Assembly (NCBI GenBank): GCA_025331565.1
Contig: JAFREQ010000131.1
Location: 649,001-713,000 of the forward strand
Source: Holacanthus passer
Taxonomy: Eukaryota > Chordata > Actinopteri > Pomacanthidae
Direction: 5' to 3'
DNA: 64,000 nt
The notes under the pieces were generated by a model, which did not search any database, was not told where the DNA came from, and saw nothing but the letters and a program-made list of their open reading frames with translations. Below are positions 35,540-47,670 of the stretch, piece after piece. The position numbers and the translations under genes are program-made. Positions within the stretch are counted from its first letter, which is position 1. Each line of letters starts with the position of its first letter.

Positions 35540-38500
35540 ATGGTGAACAGCAGGGTGGAGGCACCCACAGTGGCAGTGATGGGCGGTGGCGGGGGGGCTG
35601 CTGGCAGGTCATGTGCAGGATGTGGAGGTCGAATCGCAGACCGCTTCCTGCTCTTCTCCATGGAGCGGTACTGGCACACGCGCTGCCTCAAGTGCTCTTG
35701 CTGCCACGCTCAGCTGGGCGAGTACAGCAGCACCTGCTACAGCAAAGGAGGCATGATCCTCTGCAAGAACGACTACATCAGGTGAGCCAACATGTCCTAA
35801 AGTTTGAGCAGTGGTTGCGCTACTTCACACAATTTGTCCTGAATTGTAGACACACTATTTGTCAATATTTCAGTCAACAGCTGATCATAATCAGTCGGTT
35901 CCGGGTGTGTAATAAACTTAAAATTTCTGTTTTCATAACAATATTCATAAAAAATAATAAAGTTTGGTTTGTGGGGCATCAAATTTTATTATGTAGCCTC
36001 AATAACCAACTCCAGCTTAAACAATAACATGTTGCAACATCTAGGTTAACGCTATTTCTGGAACCATGCTGAAATGGGGCATTAATATTTTGAAGTTACA
36101 CACATCTTGTTGTATTTGCATCCAGTTCGCCACTTTTTAACATACCTGGACAAGTCTAGCATTACGTTAAGGTTACATTATCTATATTGCAAGTTTAAGA
36201 TTGCATGAGGTTAGCTAACTAACGTGGTGGACCTTGAAAGTATTATCACTCTAAATTACATGGCATGACATTACATGAATGACACAGCATCACAATCAAA
36301 CTCCAGCCAACAAGCAGCTCCTCAAACACCTGAACAAACACACCATGAACATAGCACAGACGTCCCACACCAAGATACCAGTGGGCATCTTAGTCAAGGG
36401 CTAACCCAAGGCTACTTAAACAGCTGCCTTATTAGCTAGTTAATGTGAAAACTGGAGAACAGACTCTGACAGTCTGTTATTACAATTGACGGCACCGCAT
36501 GCCATGTTATTTGCTCAGTAACTCGAATTTGCTAATATTGGAGTATATGGGGATTTACTTGCTTTTGGAGCCAGCTTAAAGTGGCCATTTTGTTGATGCC
36601 CACATCATCAGCGCCAGCACAAGGCTGGATTTGGAAAGCTGTAGCTCAAGGCCTGCTGAGGAGGAAATGAGACACAGCAGACTTTGTATATCAGTGGCTT
36701 TTCAGGACCTCTCATGAAATAAATAAAGCTCACACTGTACACTTGAATTACACTGTGATCTGCAATAAGATACACTGCATAGGCATGAGAGGTCCCTGTG
36801 TTTCGAAGAAATTCTACATTTATTCCACAAGTGAAATGGGCAAGGAATGCAGATGTTTATTCAGGTGCCTATCAAAAAGCTCCTGTTTAATATTCATGTG
36901 GTATTACAGGGACATTCCAAATTAGAAGTCGGATATAGATAGGTTTCTGTTGTATTTGAGACCAGCCAAGGTTAAGCTTATTTAAACTCATCTAAACAGA
37001 AAACTGCCATCTGATTAAAATCTGTCTCTGAAGGGACCTAATGGAATTCTTAGCAAGCCCAAAAAATGGTTAATCCCTGATGTCCACTGGATGTGGCTGC
37101 ATCAGTCTAGGCAGTGTGCGAGTCCGACTGATGCTCCACTCCATTATCTTTAGTCCTTATGTCCACTCAATGCGTTTAACAAACAGTTAACCAGACTTTG
37201 TTATCTCCACCAGGAACAAACTTCATTCATTGCTGACTCTCGGGTTATTGGCTGTTTTGTAAAAAAAAATATTCTGCCTGACAATTAAGACAATTTCAGG
37301 CCTTTTTCTTCTCTTTCAATGTGAAGGAGATTCTGATTCTGTCATTACAACCACCAACATCACTAACTTGTCACTTGGGGTGAGCAACAGTCAACTTGTT
37401 GGAATCAAGTTAAATAGCAGTACAGACTCACTGTAGTCATCATTTGTTTTTGCCCATGTGTGCCATAGTGTCAGATGAACATGGAGGATTTGCATGTCCT
37501 ACTGCTCACCAGTGGGACATTGTGTCCCATATGGTTGAAACTCTCATCCCAATAGTGGCAGTGACACTGGAGGAGAGCCATAACAATTCATCAGGAAAAC
37601 ATCCTCTTGTAGCCGTATTGATGATATGTTTAGTTCTCTGTAAGGATACCACACTAGTGAGCTGTTGGCCAACGACTGCCTTGATGAAGAGTCACATCTG
37701 TACCTTAAGGAACCAGTGATCGACAGGCAAAATGGGATTCACTCCGGTGTCCAAATGATGGTCACTTCGGGCCACATAAGCAAGAAAGTTTCTTTGCTCA
37801 CCACCCTCATCTGTTCCGAGTGAGCGCTTCTTCAGTGAAGTCTCTGCAATTTATTAGAGGAACAGAAGTTTTCTCACTGGAGAGCATGCTGAGCAACTCT
37901 GCTTTCTGCACCACAGTCTGGTGCTGCTGAATTGGGACAACAAATCAAGACTCAAATTCCAACACAAATTTAAGTTTTACTAGTTCTACAATCCCAATTC
38001 CAAAAATGTTGGGACACTGTGTAAAATGTTGATACAAACAGATTTTGATGGTTTCCAAATCATTTAAACCCTATATTTAATTGAAAATAGTGCAAAGACA
38101 ACATATCAAATGTTGAAACTTTGATGAAACTAAATTTTGTTAGTTTATGAAAAATGCATAATCATTTTAGATTTGATGCCAGCAGCAGGTTTCAAAACAA
38201 GGACAGGGACAAAAAACACTGGAAAAGTTATGTAATGCTATAAAAACACCTGGAGGAACATCTCCCAACTAATGAGGTTAATTAGGAACAGGTTAGTAAC
38301 ATGACTGGGAATAAAGAGAACATTCCAGAGAGGCTGAGTCTCTCAGAAGTAAAGATGGGAAGAGGTTCACCGCTCTGTGAGAGACTGCGTCAGCAAATAG
38401 TTCAACAGTTTCAGAATAATGTTCCTCAGTGTAAAACTGCAAAGAATGTGGGGATTTCATCATCTACAGTACAAAATATCATTAAAAGATTGAGAGAATC

Positions 38501-41500
38501 TGGAGAAATCTCTGTAGAAAAGGGACAAGACCAAAAACCCATTGAAAACATTTGGTGAATGAAATGAAAAATAGAACAAAGGAGAACCCAAACTGTCGAA
38601 CAGCTGAAATCCTATATCAGGCAAGAATGGGACAACATTTCACTTTCAAAATTCCAGAAACTGGTCTCCTCAGATCCCAAACGTTTACAGAGTGTTGTTA
38701 AAAGAAGATGTCATGCAACACAATAGTAAACATGCCCCTGTCCCAACTTTTTCGAAACATGTTGCTGGCATCAAATTTAAAATGAGCATATATAGAACAA
38801 TCAAATTTTTCAGTTTCTTTCAGTTTTTTTCGCACTATTTTCAATTAAATATAGGGTTTAAATCATTTGCAAACCGTCAAATTTTGATTTTATTAATATT
38901 TTACACAGTGTCTCAATTTTTTGGAATTGGGGTTGTATTTATTTTTACTTTATGTACTTTATAATACTTTGGGGAGCTATTTTGTTTATTTACTCAAATT
39001 TTCAGTCACTTTATAAGAAATGCTGCTGAGGACTCCCCACACGTTTCTTAGGATAATGTTGAAAGTTCTATTTTGATTAAGATAAGATAAGATATACCCT
39101 TATTCGTCCCACGTTATTCTTAATTTTGACTCTTAAGATTTTCATTTTGACAAAGATAAAATTTCCTACCTCAAGTAGACAAGTCAACTTCAACTATGTC
39201 CGTGGTTCAGTGGGGCGTGTGGTGCTGGTGGCCATCAGAGATTCAATATAACTGTGCCCCAGTTCATGGCTATTAAGTAATGTGTGGTTTTTAAAAATGA
39301 TTTAAACTGTTAGGGCCAGTGTCCACTAAAACATTTTTTCTGAGGCCAGCATGTTTTTGTACACTATGCTATAAATGCCAGCAGTGTGACAAGGCGCTGC
39401 GCATCTATTCTGCGCTGTGTGTGTGTGCGTGTGTGGGTTAATTAAGGAGAACAGGAATCCTCTCAGGCGTACTCATTAAATGACTGTTTGGATTAAGATA
39501 AAAAATTCATTACTCTGTGCAGTCATCGAAAGAGAGAGAGAGAAAGCACCCAAACTGGTCAGTTAAGTGTCACAGGGCATCGGTTTCACAAGAGCTTGTA
39601 ATGACGACTGAGGCTCACTATTAAAACTTTAACCTGCTGCAGTTCAGGTGCTGGCATGCCTATAGCCTCTGAGAGAAACCTACTCACTGTTGCTGCCACA
39701 TTCAAAGAGCACAGGGCTGACTTCTGTTTTTATGTGTGTCAGCATTTGTTAAATGTGCTCTTTTGTTTTGTGGATGTTACTTAATGCTGCCAGAGTTGTG
39801 TGTGTGTCCTTTTTCCAGATGTGCATATACTGTAGAGCCTGCACATACAGTATGTGATGTGCTTTGCAAAGCATCAGAAAGCACACCAGAGAGTTAACAA
39901 GAGTTAAACATCACTAGTTTAGTTTAGTCTGGCTTTTCTCACCAAGGTTCAGATGCCAGAGTGGTTGGAGTGTTTCTGTTGATGCCAATGAAATCTAGAT
40001 GTCCTGTAAATAATGCACAGGACCTCAAGGTGCCCACAATAGCAAATCCACGTGACTGAGGTTGCATATGGAAAAACAAGCTCTGTATTTCATTCTTGTG
40101 TGTGTATGTGATTGCAGAGAGAAGTATTAATGTTGTTGTAACTTGATCATTTGGATCAAAAACAACACCGTGTTAAAAACCGCACAGGTCTGTGTTGGTG
40201 TTGGCACGTTGTTTCAGATACAGGTGAAACAATGGCCTATCCAGAAAAGCCGGTTTGAGTAATGGATCCATGGCTTTGAAGGCTAATCAGATGCCAAAAC
40301 ACTGCACAGCAGGTCATAATTCAGTGAGGCAGAACTCTGGAAAGGTATGATGGCTGCTGTCACACAGCCACAGGAGCATGTCTATTCATACAGTGTCGTA
40401 CAAACAGCAGCATGAAGACTGTGCAATGTAAATGCACAACAGATTAGGACAGGCAGCAGAAAGAGAGCACAAACAGTGTAACTGGCTTACCTGTGATGAC
40501 TGCACGAAAATGATTTCACTTCTTTTCAATCATTGCAAACTGCATATGTGACAGACATAGCAACAGTATCATATTTGGTCACTAATATGAAACTGTATTT
40601 GTGAATTAGCCTAATGAATTAATGGCAGAAGTACAGCTTATAAGTAATAGAATTGGTACGTATACTAGTACACAAAATACATCAGGTAGTTTTGAAATCA
40701 GTTCCTTGTCAAAACCATCATCAAAGTTGTACATTTGAAAAAAAAATCGTTGTGAGTGTGTGATTGTGAGTCCATGTTATGTTGATGACAGACTTCTGCC
40801 ATGGTTTTATGTGCAGGCTGTTTGGACACAGTGGAGCCTGCAGTGCATGTGGACAGTCTATACCTGCTAGTGAGATGGTGATGCGAGCACAAGGCAATGT
40901 TTACCACCTTAAGGTGAGTGTGATTCCACTCCAACATTTACATTACATCATCCTGCTCATTCCTCATCAGTGAGCTCATCTTGATAATAACTTGATAATA
41001 TGTTGTTATAGGTGACTCTGTTACTCTCTTTATTTCCTAGTGTTTTACCTGTGCGACCTGCAGGACCCGCCTGGTTCCTGGTGACCGCTTTCACTACATC
41101 AATGGGACTATCTTCTGTGAACATGACCGGCCAGGTGCAGGTCTGCTCAGTGGACATCCAACTTCACTGCAGGCCAACAGCATGATGTCTGACCAGAAGG
41201 TGAGAGGCCATGTGAGGCTGAACTTAGTACAACAGGGCATGGTGTGGCAAATCAGCAAATTAGTCTATTGCTGTTCTCTTTGTTAATACAAACCAGAGGA
41301 AATCTATGGAGGAAATAATGGAGGTAACAAAGTGAATGATTATGGTGCCATTGGAAGATAGAACTCAAGGTCTGGTGCACATTCAAACACAGGGATCCAA
41401 AATATCAAATGATAGAAATCCATGTAGAAAACATGATGAAAATATGACAGTTATGTTTATTTGAACGTGAAGAGGGTTACAGTCTTCTTATTGATCGACA

Positions 41501-41674
41501 CAGATCATCTGCTACTATCTTTCATCTCTTCAGGGTGATGTTTAAGCCATTTTTGAAGAAAATTAAGAAAGAAAAAAAACAATCAATCAAACAGCTTGGT
41601 GGAAATGCATAGACAGTATGGTGTTACTAGAAACATTTACAACCTCTTCTCTCTACCATTTTCAGGTCTGCTGA
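35540..41674 (+). CDS. lmo4: LMO4-type LIM-only transcriptional co-regulator (complete)
   Basis: Coding exons: 35540-35781, 40817-40913, 41041-41199 and 41666-41674, 507 nt, 168 residues plus TGA (human LMO4 is 165). All introns are GT-AG (5035, 127 and 466 nt) with closing phases; the last exon supplies only VC and the stop. The ATG has G at -3 and +4. LIM1 ligands are C25, C28, H46, C49, C52, C55, C75 and D78. LIM2 ligands are C89, C92, H111, C114, C117, C120, C139 and D142. The tail SDQKVC is LMO4-like. The family is nuclear, binds no DNA itself, and bridges LDB1/CLIM, GATA, bHLH and other partners in neural, neural-crest and epithelial development. LIM2 is nearly identical to human LMO4 as I recall it. 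LIM1 differs more (GEYSSTCYSKGG), and the N-terminus holds a glycine/alanine stretch. Teleosts have more than one lmo4 gene; which paralogue this is needs a tree. Confidence 0.93.
35920..36240 (+). repeat. Dispersed repeat copy A (matches 47.4-47.66 kb)
   Basis: ATAACATGTTGCAACATCTA, TTTCTGGAACCATGCTGA, TTTAAGATTGCAT and GTTAGCTAACTAACGTGGT recur in order and orientation in copy B at 47395-47665. The copies diverge by scattered substitutions. Located in lmo4 intron 2. Confidence 0.8.
37440..37940 (+). pseudogene. hAT-family transposase relic
   Basis: A frame from 37444 reads PTAHQWDIVSHMVETLIPI, then TLEESHNNSS, typical of the central part of hAT (Ac/ZBED-like) transposases. Further on (about 37805-37930), shifted frames give SSVPSERFFSEVSAIY and TGEHAEQLCFLHHSLVLL, the C-terminal hATC dimerisation motif. 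Several frameshifts; no ends found. Directly followed by the Tc1-like element. Confidence 0.75.
37987..38937 (+). mobile_element. Tc1-like transposon, internally deleted, with about 200-bp terminal inverted repeats
   Basis: Bounded by TA on each side. The left end CAATCCCAATTCCAAAAATG is mirrored at the right by CAACCCCAATTCCAAAAAAT (minus), and the match extends with gaps over about 200 nt (left to about 38210, right from about 38735). Inside, 38301-38558 encodes the N-terminal helix-turn-helix (CERLRQQIVQQFQNN, GISSSTVQNIIKRLRESG). About 38590-38726 encodes the C-terminal tail (EWDNISLSKFQKLVSS, DPKRLQSVVKRR, then TAG). The DDE catalytic core between them is missing, so the element is non-autonomous. 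Confidence 0.85.
39075..39122 (-). mobile_element. Reverse-oriented LINE tail
   Basis: On the minus strand: ACGTGGGACGAATAAGGGTA followed by TATCTTATCTTATC, matching the LINE tails at about 1430 and 50150. Only the terminus is present. Confidence 0.55.
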
Positions 41675-42465
41675 GGAAGAAGATGAAAAACCAAATGTGT
41701 GCCTTCTCCCCCACCTTCTTCCTCTGTCTCTTGTTCAACCTCCTCCTCTACCTTTAAATCTTGCCATTGGTTGACCACCCTCCACCCTGATGAACTGTCA
41801 CTCAACAGACTGGATGTAGTTATTTCTGTTACTGGTCCAGGGATCTGTTGGAGGGTTGAGGATGCTGAGGATGGTTGGAATTAATTTATACACTAGACTG
41901 TTGTCTATTGTAAACTATGGCAATATTACTGATAAGAACTGGAATGGCTAAGGGGGGGCAATGAAGGACTGTCATGGAATTATCCCATTTGTGTGATTCC
42001 AGCTGAATCATCTAATACCTTTACGTAGCTAGCCAGTCACAAAGGGGCATTGAATAAGGAGGGGGAACCTGACAGCAGTGTGATTCCTGCAGGAGGTGAA
42101 CGATATTTCCAAAATTACGCAGACCGCACACGTAGTGTGACCATATTTTGGTTTGAGGAAAAAATGTATGGATCCCCTGAGTGTTGGTTTCAGCTGCTGG
42201 ATGTTTCCTTTCACACTACGAGAGACAGCTGAAAGAAAACCTCTATATTGACACTTAGACTATTTCTCTGTGTGATTATGTATGAATATTACTCAACAAA
42301 CATGTTAGTCTCTGGGTTGGTTTTTACCACACTGGGTTGGGGGAAGTGATAGTTGTCATCTGGTGGTAGCATTCCTGCCACAAACAGAAGTAGCTTGAAT
42401 TCTCCAATTTTTGTACAAAACTGATATAAAGCTACAATGCAGTAATAAATGACAATACCAGCGAT
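41675..42465 (+). other. lmo4: Probable 3' UTR and poly(A) site of the lmo4-type gene
   Basis: The sequence after the TGA stays non-coding and repeat-free up to AATAAA at 42444-42449. About 15-30 nt beyond is a T/GT-rich run (TTTTTTTTGTTTGTTTTA), the usual downstream element. This is the first canonical hexamer after the stop with a good downstream element. Later AATAAA motifs (about 43395 and 43935) could give longer isoforms. Confidence 0.5.
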
Positions 42466-44929
42466 TTTTTTTGTTTGTTTTAGCCTGCTAACTACAAATT
42501 CTCAAATAGTGGCCGGGGTCTTTATTTACCTGCCTTTATTAGAAAAACACCCATATTTCCAATTTCCCCTGTTCCCCAGTTAATACAAACTCAACACTTC
42601 CTTCATCTTTACTTTTTGTCTTGCTAAATTCAGTATTATGTCCATTTTCACCACACACATTGCATAGGTACAGTGAGTCATTCCACTTTTTCCCCAAACT
42701 ATGTTAAGCTATAGTAAATGAATGAAATTAAACACTTCCTGCAGACATTTCACATTAAAAGACTTGTGGCAAAAAACACCAGGGTTGAGAATAAGAAGTT
42801 GGCCAATTAATTTGGACACATATAAAGAATTTCTCTCAATGTGCTAAACACAGGAATAGACATCCAGCTAAGAACAAGGACAACAAATACTTGATAGGTA
42901 AAGAATGGTAGAGAATAAAGAATGGACATGACTGCTATGTACACTAGTATGTGAAAGGGTAGATGTATATATTTATAGCAGTCTATATACAAGTCGAGTG
43001 TTGATGACGGTGATTTACCATTGACCAGGAGTACAGCAACAAAGGAACAACTGGAAGTAATTAGCTTAGAGTACAACGAAAGTGTATGAAAACAATATTT
43101 CTTTGGATTCAGACTCATGGTTCTGTTGTGCTGTAGTGCTGTGGAAATGTGCATTATGCTGAATTTACAGGTGAGCAGTTGTAGTAGGCTATAGGCAATC
43201 CCATCTTCTCACTGTTATTTGACCCGGCCTTTATTTGTTCATGCTGGCCACTGTTATTTGACACTCATCCATTTTACTATTTGAGAATTTAAAGTATTTA
43301 ACACTACTACCAAAAATTTTCCAAACTCTACCATCAGATTTGAGATGGATTCGTCACCATTCACTCAGCCATTGGCTTTTCTCTCTATTTCATAATAAAA
43401 AGATCAAGTGAGAGAGCTCGATACATACCCATAATTTGCTATGTTTTTATTTCATTTCAAATCATTGCGAACATTTCATACATTTGGTATGAACTGGCTA
43501 AATGGAAGGAATCAGTGTCTAAAAATGGAATATATGCTTTGGAAAATCATCATCATCAACTATTGAACAAATTGTGACAACGTGAGGAGACCTTCATGTT
43601 TCCCTCAGGATCAATTGTAATAACTAGCGCCATCATTGGGTCAAAATTTAAATTGTAAGACAGGTTGTAAACAAACCTCCAGCTTAGCCAAACTGGAGAG
43701 AAAATGAAGGCGAATGGTTATATTTTCTCCTAACCACCTGATCTGATAATCTGACTGCAGATATCACTGCGTTCCATTCAAGACCTAGGATATGATGAGC
43801 ATGATTGAGATGAGCAGACTAATAGACTACTCAATAGAGGTGATGGCCAGAGCTGTGAAAATAAGTCCTTGTCATTGTGAGCATGTTAGAGTGACATCCA
43901 TATTCTATTTCACCACAACTGCTCAGTATTAAAAATAAACTTTGACCCTCAAGTTTTATCCATCTTACAATTTGATTCTCTTTACAAATAAGATTACTGC
44001 CTCAGAGAGCTGCTAGCCCGGCAGTAGATTCTTAGTCTTGTTAGCTAACGTGCTATTACAGGCACAACCACCAGCACAGTCAGCGATGCCACTTACAACT
44101 CATTTAAATCAGCCTGTATTCTTTCTAAATGTCTTTATGAAGAAATGGAGTTTTTAGAGTTTCTAACAGTGGGGGCTTCTTTGCATTTCGTTGCTTTACA
44201 TTCCCCTCAAAGGCCTGTGATACCAATAACTCGGCTGTTCTAGATTTTTAATCATTTCTACACAATCATGAAGATATACACAATGATTCTTGACTTTGGT
44301 AGGAATGCAACCACACTACAAACAGTGATCTCCCTCCATATGAATGGCTTTTCTTTATGCTTTATCATGATGTACCTTCTCTTCTTCAGCTGTTGATGGT
44401 AGTTCCAGACATCAATACTTTTATGGTTCATAAAGTGTTTGTAATTGTGTTTGGAAAGATTATTCTACAAGCGATTTAGCAGCAGTGATGTATACTGTGC
44501 ATTCTAAATGTCTATTGCAGTAAGTTTTTACAGTGGAAACTGATCTGATCATATTTTATGAAGGAGTGAAGGAAGATCGGGTGAGATAAGTTCAAAGTGC
44601 ACTAATATCCTGTTATGTTGTGTGCTACATTTTATGAATCATGTTTTCTGTGTTGCAGTTTTTTTGTTTTCAATCAAGTCTCTGAGATGTATTGCTCTGA
44701 ACTGTGTATGGAAAGAGTATAAGTTCTCTCAGAGGAAATAATAATAATTTTGCCATTCAGCTGTGTCTCACATGTGATGAGTGTGTGATTGTGTTGAGGT
44801 TGATTTGGCTAAAACTACAGTAAGTGTGTAGCAAGGAGTTACAGTTAGCCCCTTCAGACTGAGTAAGAAGTAAGAAACGCTTGTGGTTCTCAGACAAACA
44901 TGGCTGATTACCCACAGGAATGGGATTTC

Positions 44930-45130
44930 AAAGGCCTGAGCTGAGGCCATTACAGAAGCAATTAAAGTGGGATGCGCTGGAGGCCTGCATGGGCTTTAGC
45001 TGCACTCCAGTGTTGCAACCTAATGAGGCCTAATCTGGTGAGCTGGTCTAATTAAAAGGGAGGGAGCGTTTTCCTGTGGGCACCAAGGAGCCAGCAGTTT
45101 GTGCTCTCTGTGGCTGTCTGAGAGGAAAAA
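44930..45130. promoter_or_regulatory. Candidate regulatory block downstream of lmo4
   Basis: Unique sequence with AAGCAATTAAAGTGGG, CAACCTAATGAGGCCTAATC and GGTCTAATTAAAAGGGAGGG, close to the gene's 3' end. Inference from word content only. Confidence 0.28.
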
Positions 45131-45299
45131 AGCAAAGTACAAGTGGGAATATACATTGTTTTCAACCATAAAAAAGTTTCATATTCCTCCATTCTCTCCC
45201 CATTCAAATTAAAACATTTAACTTGACATTTTTAACATGTTTGCTGGTCTCTGATCTTTCCGAGGTCTCTACTCTGGTTTGTCATGATTGCTTTTTGAC

Positions 45300-45620
45300 A
45301 CGAAAAGCACCTTTAAATTTGCCCTTTTTTTATATCTACATTTGGCATGGCACCTCAATGATCGTCTCTTCCACGCTAATTTTAGGATCACTCCTTTTCC
45401 ATTATTGTTTGTGTGGCTTTCCGTTGAGCGGAATTAAAGGCTGAAGCGAAGCACGCAGGACGGGTAGAGGCACACATGAGTAGCCAGCTGCGACTCTTCA
45501 AATTAACGGGCCCAGAGAACTCAGCAGCTCCTCTCACAGGGTTAGTCCAATTAGCTTCACATTCACAGTAACAATGAGGCTTTTAATGGTAGTGTTTCAA
45601 AGTGCTCTTTCATAATGATG
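45300..45620. promoter_or_regulatory. Candidate regulatory block downstream of lmo4
   Basis: Unique sequence with CACGCTAATTTTAGGATC, GCGGAATTAAAGGCTG, TCAAATTAACGGGCCC, AGTCCAATTAGCTTCAC and GAGGCTTTTAATGG. Regularly spaced ATTA/TAAT cores. Inference only. Confidence 0.3.
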
Positions 45621-47069
45621 GAGGGTGAGCACATTCCTCTGGTTTTTCAGTCATGACTCCAAACCTGAGTAACACCAAGTTTCCTCTGAATCGACTTTCA
45701 TGCTGTTGTTTGGTCTCAGTCGTTTGTCTCACTGTTGCTTCAGATCACTATAAATAGATTGTGGAGTAAATGATGAATTAAATAAAATACAGCTTCTACC
45801 AACACAGTGTCAACTCAGTTAAAGGGTTGATCCACCCAAATCTCATTCTAGTGGTATAGTCTACACATTTCTACAATAGAAATAGGAAAATCACATTAAA
45901 CATACATTCATCTTAAAGGTGCACTTTTAGCTCTGCAGATGGAAATGTTAGTCCGACCACGACTTTGGTCCAAACTGAAATGTCTCAAACATTAGCTGAT
46001 TAGCTGGTTTGGTGATCTGCTTCCTTTTGTGGTGCCATTATCAGGACTGTGCAGTATTTTGCACTATGACTAAATACCTGCAAAAGCGATGACATTCTGT
46101 GTTTTGAAATCATTTTACTTGATGAGTTATAACAAGCAGATAAGTAGATAGCCCCAAAGAGACCTCCAAATTAAAAAAAAAACAACAATCAGCCAATATT
46201 GTCACAGAGACACAGTAACAGAACTTGAGTGCTCCTTAAAAGACCACAAAAGCCACTCAAACAATAATAATCTGATATGTCTGCTGTAAATGACGCTGAG
46301 CTATCAATCTTATATACACTTTATTTGTACAGGCTAGTTTTGTGCTTACCGAAATGTGACAGGTTGAGTTAGAAACAGACTGAAGATATCAGTGAATATT
46401 CTGCAGTGTAACTGGTGATGTGTTCACTTACTGTTGTAAATACCGAAGTGCCTTCAAACGGTGATGCCACTGCTTAGCTAAGGAATGAAATGAACAAACT
46501 ACGTTATCAGTGATACAAATCTTTGCTGTGCTGAACATAATGATTCGAATCCGCAAAGTGATTTGTGATGTCCACCTCTAGTGGTTTTAGAACTTTCTTA
46601 AAGCGTAAGTTTGAATATGAATTCTTTATGTGTTGCATTGAAACAAAATGCTTTTCAGCATCTGGCAACTCTCTTTCTATTACTGATACATTAGTTCTTG
46701 AATCTTACACAGCAAGTGTACTTAAAACCTGCATTAAAAATTGGCCACCCGAGGGCATGACAACACTCTTCCCATAAATATTTTCCCGTGCACACAAAAA
46801 TAGTTATCATGGTATATAAATGTAAAACAAATCCACATATATACAAACAATAATGTTTACAAATGTATTTCTGAGGGATCAATATGTATTGAAAAATATT
46901 TTCATCAACGTCATCTTTGGATGTTGTTACATTTATATACAAACTGTTAAAACCTGCATTTACAAGCTGCTGGTCATTTATGAACTTCAAAAATTCAAGG
47001 GGCAAATTCAACAAGTGACAAAATAAGGCACAAACATTGAATTTGTACTGTATCTAGTGTTATTTGTTC

Positions 47070-47670
47070 ACAACCAACCCTGCTTTCATTCATCCACACA
47101 ACATCCAACACAACACTTCCAACACCTCTGGCCGCGGCCACTTAGGAGTCAGGAAGTGTATCTCATTTCAAATCATTGCTCACAGCATCTTTGAAATAAC
47201 CCATCGGTCAGGTGTTGGCGCCATAGACGGCATAAAACATGGACTAGCGACATCACCCATAGATTTCTGAGGAACCATTGTGAAGCCCATTGTGGGCGAC
47301 TTCGCCATCACCATGTTGGCAGTGCCTGACTCCTGACTACTCCCAAAATGGCACAGATGACGCCTGGTTGCTGAAACACACAGTTTCTGGAGTGTAAAAA
47401 CTTAAAATGCCTGTTTTAGTAATAATATTAATAGCTCAACCAATAACATGTTGCAACATCTAGGTTAACATCATTTCTGGAACCATGCTGACATGTGACA
47501 TTAATAATTTGAAATTACACACAACTTCTTGTATTTGCACACAGTTCAACACTTTTTGACTGCCCTTGATAAGTCGAGCATAACATTACGTCAACGTTAC
47601 ACTGCCCATATGGCGAGTTTAAGATTGCATACTGTTAGCTAACTAACGTGGTCAACCTTTGTTTTCCAAC
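47070..47670 (+). repeat. Dispersed repeat copy B, longer (matches 35.9-36.24 kb)
   Basis: Right part (47395-47665) repeats copy A in order. The left part, with GACATCACCCATAGATTTCT, GTGAAGCCCATTGTGGGCGA and CATCACCATGTTGGCAGTG, is recognised from a widespread teleost repeat and is missing in copy A. Confidence 0.75.

Larger units (their letters stand above)
35782..40816 (+). other. lmo4: Second intron of the lmo4-type gene
   Basis: A 5035-nt intron (donor GTGAGC, acceptor GTGCAG) between the exons for LIM1 and LIM2. It holds dispersed repeat copy A (35.92-36.24 kb), a hAT transposase relic, a complete Tc1-like deletion derivative and a reverse LINE tail, in that order. 36.3-37.4 kb and 39.2-40.8 kb show nothing I can identify. 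Confidence 0.8.
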
